A DNA stretch of 64,000 nucleotides from Bolinopsis microptera (lineage: Eukaryota; Ctenophora; Tentaculata; Lobata; Bolinopsidae): positions 2,136,001-2,200,000 of the forward strand of contig NC_087082.1 of NCBI RefSeq assembly GCF_026151205.1, written 5' to 3'. This document shows, one piece after another, positions 58,175 through 64,000 of this stretch; positions within the stretch are counted from its first letter, which is position 1, and every line of letters starts with the position of its first letter. The translations under genes were made by a program, and so were the position numbers. Below the pieces are notes generated by a model, which worked only from the letters and a program-made list of their open reading frames with translations, ran no database searches and was not told where the DNA came from.

Positions 58175-59714
58175 CTGTAGGGGGTTAGATCGTTCAAATT
58201 TTAATAGTTAAAGTTAAAGTTATTATCTCTATTTCTGGTGGTGACGAACTGCCCAGTTCAAAGTTCACACGAGACAACTTTTACATATTCTTTTGGAGTA
58301 ACCCCGACACAGGTAATCACAAAGTCCAAGTTAAACTACCAATATCTTTTTATGTTGACGAATAATGTACAGTAAAAGTAAATAGTAGTAGTAAGTACCG
58401 GTGGTAATTTACTCAACATGGAAACATTTCCACCATATTTACATTTAAACCTTTACATTCAATTAACATTTTAAACTCCAAAATATTCACATGATATTTA
58501 CATTTAAACCTAAGCAGTATTCAGTATGATATTTACATGACATAGTATAAATGTGCGTGAGAAGTTTCTGAATAATGTGCTCGGTCAGTAAGCAGCACAA
58601 ACATATGCTTGGCAGTCAGATGCTGTCGTGGTGAGCACTTTAAATGATCTTATTTAGATCCTTACGTAATGATCCACACGATCAGAATTAAAATGAGAAT
58701 TAATATAAGATCAAAGGAATTAAGATGAGAATAAAGATCAGCAATGTTTGGAACATAATAACCTGGATCAACTCAGATAAGAAGTAACGACAATAATGAA
58801 AAGTTGTCTTGCAATAATCCAAAGGAAATAGATCAATGAAGGGAACCTGCTAATAGATATTTTAAAGGAAATAGTAGACCTTTACAAATTTTGTGATATT
58901 TGGGATAAATGATGTCCAAAATACCCTTTGTCAAATTATATGCCAAATTTCCATAGGTAACGCTATATATTTAAAATGCTTAACATCTAGGTAAAATGTG
59001 GTAGCTACCCCACATTATAAGAGTTCACATTACATATAGAGGGTGTGGCTGAGAATACCAGATAAGTTTAGAATGACAAAAATGACACACTAACAGTCAA
59101 CACGTTGTAACTTGTATATGGGTGAAATGACGTAGTATTAAACCATGCGTAACTAGAAATATGGGAAATATGTCACCTTACTACAATTACTGAAAAATTT
59201 GATTCGTCTTAACAAGAATTTGCACGATAGATTCCCAGTTCCACAAGTGGGAAATTCCTGTGTATAAATAAATCTTGGGAAAGTTTACAAATTCACAGTT
59301 CGTATTTGAGAAACTGTCAAAACCTCCCCACACGTAACGCATGGTAACGATATGAAGTTCTAGTGATTCCACTTATGCGTACTTTGTGAAGTTCACCAAG
59401 GTCGGTATTATGAACTGAATTTAATTATACAGGTAGGACTAAATGTCACATTACGAAACTAGCGTTCTATAACTTTAAAACCTTAGAGTAGACTGTACAC
59501 TCTAACCTTCCAGTGTAGAGTTAGGGTTAGAGTAAATGTAACTCATGTAAGGGACCCTAACTCTAACACTAACCTACTAATTCTACGTGAAAAGTGTTGT
59601 AATATTAGTTGTAAGTACAATACTGTAGAGGGGGCACTGTACCTTTGTATAAACGATACCAGGAGCCATTCTTTTTGTTTGATGAAGGGTTTGCGTGTGG
59701 AACATAGTTACTTG
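58175..59714. other. AT-rich gap between AMN and the Tudor gene
   Basis: I found neither the N-terminal AMN exons nor further Tudor exons. A short inverted pair built on TTAGGGTTAGAG lies at ~59518-59580. Confidence 0.4.
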
Positions 59715-62700
59715 TCAGTTTCCAGGGTTAACCAGGTCAGCTGTGAAGATGGAGATGTTAGTGGAACAGGGGGATATGGTCTGGATTAGTGATGTACGGT
59801 AAGTATTAGACTAGAAAGTGAAAGGGTTATTTCTGTAAAGCATTGTGAAGTTCTAATCAATTATTTTGTAGGGTCTTATTTGGGGATGCTGGGGTGGATC
59901 AGAAACTTACTGATTATTTCAGACATCTGTTCCATCAAGTTGGGATCTATTCCGTCCAGTTTACATCTAATAGCATACATGGGTTGTTGCATGAACTTCT
60001 TGGTTAGTCCCTGAAATAACCGTACTGGATAATGGTATGCAAGCATAAATAAAGTAACCGAACTTGATTTGAATAAATATCAATACAATGGCTTTTAATA
60101 AATTTCAATACTTGAAGGACTTTATCAAATTTCTTCTCATACAAAAGGTCACTTTATTGTGAATACTGATTATACTGATATCAAATTGCCAAATAAGCGG
60201 CCTTAACCCGTGAAAAAAAGTGACCAAAAGTCGACAGTTTGTTTAAAAAAGTGACCCAAAAGGGCACTTTTTCTGCCCAGATGAGTCATCAAAAGTGACG
60301 GTCACTTTTACCAGAAGGGGGGCCCTATAAGTACCAATAGCCTATACAAAACTTTACCACCTGTATTAGCACAGTTTCAATGACATCAGTGTTACCGTAG
60401 TCCACAAAGAACACCTCGCACCCAGTCCTGGCTACAGACACTATCTTACCCCTGTACCAGGCTTAATAATACTCTTTCTCATGTCGTGACCCAGAAAGTG
60501 CTGCTTAGTAGTTATCAAGATTCAGCACGTCTGACTTCGTGACTAGCAGAGAGACTCTATTCTGGTACGGTTATGTTGATTTCGCAAATTAGCTACTTGT
60601 GCGGCCCTATGAGTGTAGTTCAGTCTTTTGTTTGAATTACTATTCACTAGCGCTATTCCTATAAACATATACAAAGTCACGGGACTAGTTAGAAACAGAG
60701 TCATAGTAACTGAGTCTAGGTGCGGATTGGAGGCAGTGTTAACATCTGACACTCGCAAGGCTATCCGTCTTCGATAATAGTATAGATCACAGAGCACCTC
60801 CTCTATAGGTTGTTGGGAGTCAAGCAGTTGTACGTAAAACTCTTCAGGTCCTTCCACGTGACACGGTGACACCTGATAACAAGGTTTATATTACAATCAG
60901 ACCAGACAGAGAATAATTCATCCAAGCGAGAAGATTCAGCAACAAAATTCACAACCATCGAAAGAAATTGTTACTCACAGAGACTGAGGAACCAATAGCA
61001 ACTTGGTACATCTGGAATGGACTAGTCTTGGCAGCGTTGAGGTCGTCGACAGCTTCACGGACAGTCTGGTCAGTGGAGGAAGCCCACCCTTTCACTACAA
61101 CATAGCGTTCACCAGCTGATCTGCTCCGCTCCTGAGATGAAATGATTATCAGTATCACCAGTTAGGTGGAAATGTTCAATATCAGCAGCTTTGTGGCTTC
61201 TTGCTTTTTAATAGAGTTTTTCCTCCATAAAACGAATGAAATGATGGACTCGATCTTGGTTTGCAAAATTTAAAATGAGCGTCGGGTAATCATACTTGTT
61301 AATTATTACTATGGAATGAGCTCCAAGTTAATCAGTACTAATCAGTAATAAAGTACTAACACATTGCTGTGGAGCATTATCTTCCAGGACCCCCCTCTAT
61401 CTGATCTGAACTCAGCGATAAACTCGTTCTCCGACACCAGCTCTTTAAAGTACGACATGATTCACTGTTCCAATTGTTGGATTTACAGTTGATGGCATCC
61501 AGGGTACATTTCACACCTGCACAAGGAATCATTTATTTGTAATAATAAATTTTATATAAATTCAACTAGTCGCATTGGTTTATAAAAATGAAGTAGAGTC
61601 TTAGCAACAGGTAACATATATCCTGTTAGAAACTCTCAACTCTCAACTAGTAATATACACATCACACAATACCATCCACCTCACCACCTACACATCACCA
61701 TAAGATAAAAACAATTCCAGGACAGTTCACATACCCTGAGCTGGTAGTTTCATGAACTGTTCCCGGAGGAACCTGAGCTGGTCAGGGTCTACAGATCTGA
61801 CCTCCTTGGTGTCCATCATCACCACCTGGCAACCGTGACAGGACGAGGACAGGATGTAACCTCTCTGCCAGGACGTTTCCAGCAGCACCGCACAACTGAG
61901 GAGGCGGAGATACAGTTCTGAGGAACTACTTGAATCAATGTTTTTTGAAATGTCTAAACATTTTTCTGTAAAACTTCCTTATCAAGTATGTGCAAAGTAA
62001 TACTCACGGCGCGTAAGGAAGAATGTGTTCGTCCTCCATGTAATCCTCTTCGTCTCCTCTCTCGTACACCTGCATCATCCGGTCAGTTAGTTCCTCCAGC
62101 TCTTCTCTTTTCGTCAGTATTTGACAAGAGAACTTGCTGGGCGTGTTGGGCTGGTGGACATTCTTAAATCGTATACCTTTTCTTACGACTGAGAGGGTGA
62201 GAAGGTTTGTTCAGAATTTCTATCTGGCTGTAATTGAAGTTGAATATGCGAAGGAGTTCTGATTAATTCCGAATATTGTTGTAGCTATTTCCAACAAGTA
62301 CTGTGGTTTGTCAAACTTCTGATGTTTGAAAGCACCACTGAACCCATACTCACGATAGTTGGTGGTTTGAATCCCGCTCTCACTAATTCAGAATTAGCAG
62401 AACTGCTGGAGGGGGAGGACCCGCGCTCCGTTAGGTCTCGTCCTCTGCTGCGAGTGCCCCGTTCTGACTCATCCCGTCGTCCTTTCTGCTCTATTTCTTT
62501 ACTGCTCTGTCTCGATACTTCGGGTTCCTGAGTAAGATTGATAAAACTTAATTAAGTCTTAACATGATTATTTGGATAGCGCGTATAATGTGGTGACAAA
62601 CGATTTCTATTTTTGTCAAAACAATAGAAATTAAAACCCCGATTTAGTTCGAGGGGCAATAAAAAAGCAAGGGTAAACCGTAAATCAGGGTTTGAGGAAA

Positions 62701-63953
62701 ATCGGGGTTTTACTGTATTCATCTCTAAAATAAAGTTAAGTATCTTACTCTGGAAGAGTGAGCACGTCGACCTCTGTTTGAGGCAGATGATACAGCCTGC
62801 TCAGCTCCTCTCTTCAGCACTCCTCTTCTTTCTAACTCCGCACTGAGGTCACCGTGTTCGTTAGATTAACATTTTGACTTTGAGTTATATTTCAGTAGTT
62901 ACCCTAGCCTTGGTACAAAATACAAGATTCCAACATCCTACGAACGGGCTTAAATGATAACACCTCAATTGTATAAGATAATGCTAAGGTGAAGGAGCCT
63001 GTAGTTTTACCTGACAGGATTTTCGAGGAAGTTAGTGCTACCAGGTTCTACTGAGTACAGTTCCACTTTGTAACGATCTCCAGTTTTGTTCTTTCCTTTG
63101 AACACGGCTACAAAGTCTCCCATCCTGCAAACAAAGATCAGATTGTTATTTATTAAATACCTAGAAGCTTGGGGGAGTCTAAGGGTAAGTCGGGCTCCCA
63201 GCAGAGAATGTGCATGTTTCATACAAGTATCTGATCTAACTATGAAGTTAACTATGAAGTATGTAACATTCAAACAGGACTGTAGCAAGCTTAATAACAA
63301 AGATAAGAACCTGGAGAAGATGAAAGAGATAAGCAACTTATTTGACTTTATTTATTATTTATTATTCAACTTACGCAAGGTAATCCTCGAAAGCTCTGAG
63401 AGACCCCTCACTCCATGTTTCACCCTCAGTAGGAGATACGTTATCAAACTCACATCTAATGTAAGACTCGGGGACCACAGCACATGCCTGAGAGAAATAA
63501 CTGATTATAACGGATTTAGATTGGGAACAAAATCTGCAATGAAAAGGAATGAACCAGATACAAAATGAAATATATCGAAATCATCTAAGATCTTTAAAAA
63601 CCAACAATCTGAAATCTAATAATTTGATGTCTGTTTGCCATCATACATTTAAGAGCACATAAGGTCTAGATATATATAATAAAATATATAATAATCTCTA
63701 TATTCTATATTAATTATTCTACATATTCTATATTATTAAATACCTGAGGCAAATATTTGAGTCCAGCAAGCGGGACTAAGTTGATGTTGCCGTAGTCTAT
63801 GAAGAGCACCTCGGCATCGTTCCGGTCTATGTTAATTATCTTGGCCCGGTAGAACTGTTCCACTCCCACGTCCTCGTAAGGGGCTACACAAGCCATTCCT
63901 GAAGACAGCATTCTGGTATTTCCGAGCAAATTTCCATAATTTATAAATAGCTG
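59715..63953 (-). CDS. Multi-Tudor-domain protein (TDRD family), 3' part
   Basis: Germ-granule scaffold type; Tudor domains bind symmetrically dimethylated arginines of Piwi proteins in the piRNA pathway. Exons found (minus): 63953-63744, 63487-63375, 63124-63011, 62842-62749, 62527-62354, 62188-62008, 61895-61735, 61516-61363, 61131-60979, 60872 to an undefined donor, 60461-60361, 60010-59911, 59740-59715. Domain 1: FYRAKIINIDRNDAEVLFID then YGN. An RG/SR-rich linker follows (GRRDESERGTRSRGRD). Domain 2: NTPSKFSCQILTKREELEEL to SWQRGYILSS. Domain 3: HVEGPEEFYVQLLDSQQPIE, WYRGKIVSV and VFFVDYGN, then MYAIRCKLDGID. The reading breaks once (exon 61516-61363). The 5' part lies beyond the window. 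The short last exon (TDLVNPGN, stop at 59715) ends the third domain early. Confidence 0.85.
59911..60010 (-). CDS. Tudor domain 3, C-terminal exon
   Basis: Acceptor GTTATTTCAG, donor AATCA|GTAAGT. Encodes FMQQPMYAIRCKLDGIDPNL. Confidence 0.82.
60361..60461 (-). CDS. Tudor domain 3, barrel exon
   Basis: Donor ATACAG|GTGGTA. Encodes WYRGKIVSVARTGCEVFFVD then YGN, with the full aromatic-cage pattern. The acceptor ATTATTAAG is weak. Confidence 0.82.
60740..60872 (-). CDS. Tudor domain 3, first exon (3' boundary unresolved)
   Basis: Acceptor TTGTTATCAG at 60873. Encodes VSPCHVEGPEEFYVQLLDSQ to LYYYRRRIALRV. The next exon needs phase 1, and no good phase-1 donor is obvious, so the lower limit is approximate. 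Confidence 0.65.
60979..61131 (-). CDS. Inter-Tudor exon
   Basis: Acceptor CATCTCAG, donor GTCTCT|GTGAGT. 51 codons, ERSRSAGERYVVVKGWASS to YQVAIGSSVS. Confidence 0.82.
61363..61516 (-). pseudogene. Tudor domain 2, exon with a 1-nt frame break
   Basis: The first half reads GVKCTLDAINCKSNNWNSE in the frame set by the previous exon. The second half, YFKELVSENEFIAEFRSDRG, is Tudor-like but in the next frame. Length is 154 bp where phases on both sides require 155. The break is near 61452-61462. Confidence 0.7.
61735..61895 (-). CDS. Tudor domain 2, barrel exon
   Basis: Acceptor CCTCCTCAG, donor GCTCAGG|GTATGT. Encodes WQRGYILSSS and VVMMDTKEVRSVDPDQLRF. It has MMDTKE where FIDYGN is usual, so the methyl-arginine cage is probably lost in this domain. 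Confidence 0.83.
62008..62188 (-). CDS. Tudor domain 2, first half
   Basis: Acceptor CCCTCTCAG, donor GCGCC|GTGAGT. Encodes NTPSKFSCQIL and an acidic YERGDEEDYMEDE stretch. Confidence 0.82.
62354..62842 (-). CDS. Arg/Ser-rich linker exons (62842-62749 and 62527-62354)
   Basis: Phase 2 to 0 and 0 to 0. Contains RGRR, SRGRD and a Ser run. The second exon ends in phase 0 (ACTATC|GTGAGT), but the next recognised exon needs phase 1, so an exon may be missing or a boundary wrong. Confidence 0.65.
63011..63124 (-). CDS. Tudor 1 final exon
   Basis: Acceptor GTTTGCAG, donor GTCAG|GTAAAA. Encodes MGDFVAVFKGKNK and RYKVELYS. Phases 2 and 2. Confidence 0.83.
63375..63487 (-). CDS. Tudor 1 continuation exon
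   Basis: Acceptor CTCTCAG, donor CTTGC|GTAAGT. Encodes PESYIRCEFDNVSP...TWSEG, the linker and start of the SN-like half. Confidence 0.83.
63744..63953 (-). CDS. Tudor domain 1 core exon
   Basis: 210 bp, phase 0, acceptor near ACTTGAAG (CAG 3 bp later is also possible), donor CCTCAG|GTATTT. FYRAKI and FIDYGN are the aromatic-cage strands. Confidence 0.88.
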
Positions 63954-64000
63954 CTTCAAGTAAAAAGTTAAGGGTGAAAACTGAACACTGATCGGAGCTA

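Noticed and set aside
59749-60001. Plus-strand gene starting MEMLVEQGDMVW with a following spliced exon
   Set aside because: The opposite strand gives Tudor residues (YAIRCKLDGID) with correct phases; the plus frame is its shadow.
62322-62531. Plus-strand frame at 62322
   Set aside because: Antisense shadow of the Arg/Ser-rich Tudor linker exon, which has matching splice sites.

Overview
This is intron-rich, AT-rich nuclear DNA of an animal. It carries animal-specific genes (a Fos-type bZIP, class III alcohol dehydrogenase, amnionless, a multi-Tudor protein) with GT-AG introns and conserved phases, plus a degenerate TTAGGG-type repeat. The look is that of a marine invertebrate, possibly a cnidarian, but I cannot place it further from sequence alone.

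Layout. 0.9-4.3 kb: the bZIP/zipper and C-terminal exons of a Fos-like gene (+). 5.8-7.8 kb: a nested pile of very short, hairpin-rich insertions inside a larger inverted repeat. 9.4-14.3 kb: a nearly intact LINE (+) with an esterase-like ORF1 and an EN-RT-RNase H ORF2. 16.0-17.3 kb: four exons of class III alcohol dehydrogenase (+); its 3' half was not found. 17.4-30 kb: a repeat graveyard (foldback, decayed LINE, gag/protease relic, two SINE copies) and one small membrane-protein exon (-). 30.8-36.0 kb: a 5.15 kb insertion full of a recurring motif, directly upstream of a single-exon receptor-like gene (+, 36.0-37.2 kb). 38-42 kb: a broken LINE (-) and more short insertions.

42.9-58.2 kb is an eight-exon amnionless gene (-). 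One of its introns (9.7 kb) holds a second copy of the receptor-like gene in antisense (45.6-46.9 kb), a 1.08 kb TIR element, and a 5.95 kb TIR transposon with an 8-bp target duplication. The transposon's own ORF has been split by a later LINE insertion with a clean 10-bp duplication. Another intron holds about 39 copies of a 55-bp minisatellite. 59.7-64.0 kb: the 3' part of a multi-Tudor gene (-) of the piRNA-pathway TDRD type.

Amnionless is known as the membrane partner of cubilin in endocytosis, and Tudor proteins bind methyl-arginine Piwi proteins; there is no operon-like logic between neighbours. The most novel signal is a set of ~70-115 bp elements that end in, or are built from, short 7-9 bp stem / 3-nt loop hairpins. 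They are flanked by duplications of about 11 bp, and one empty site is visible in the same window.
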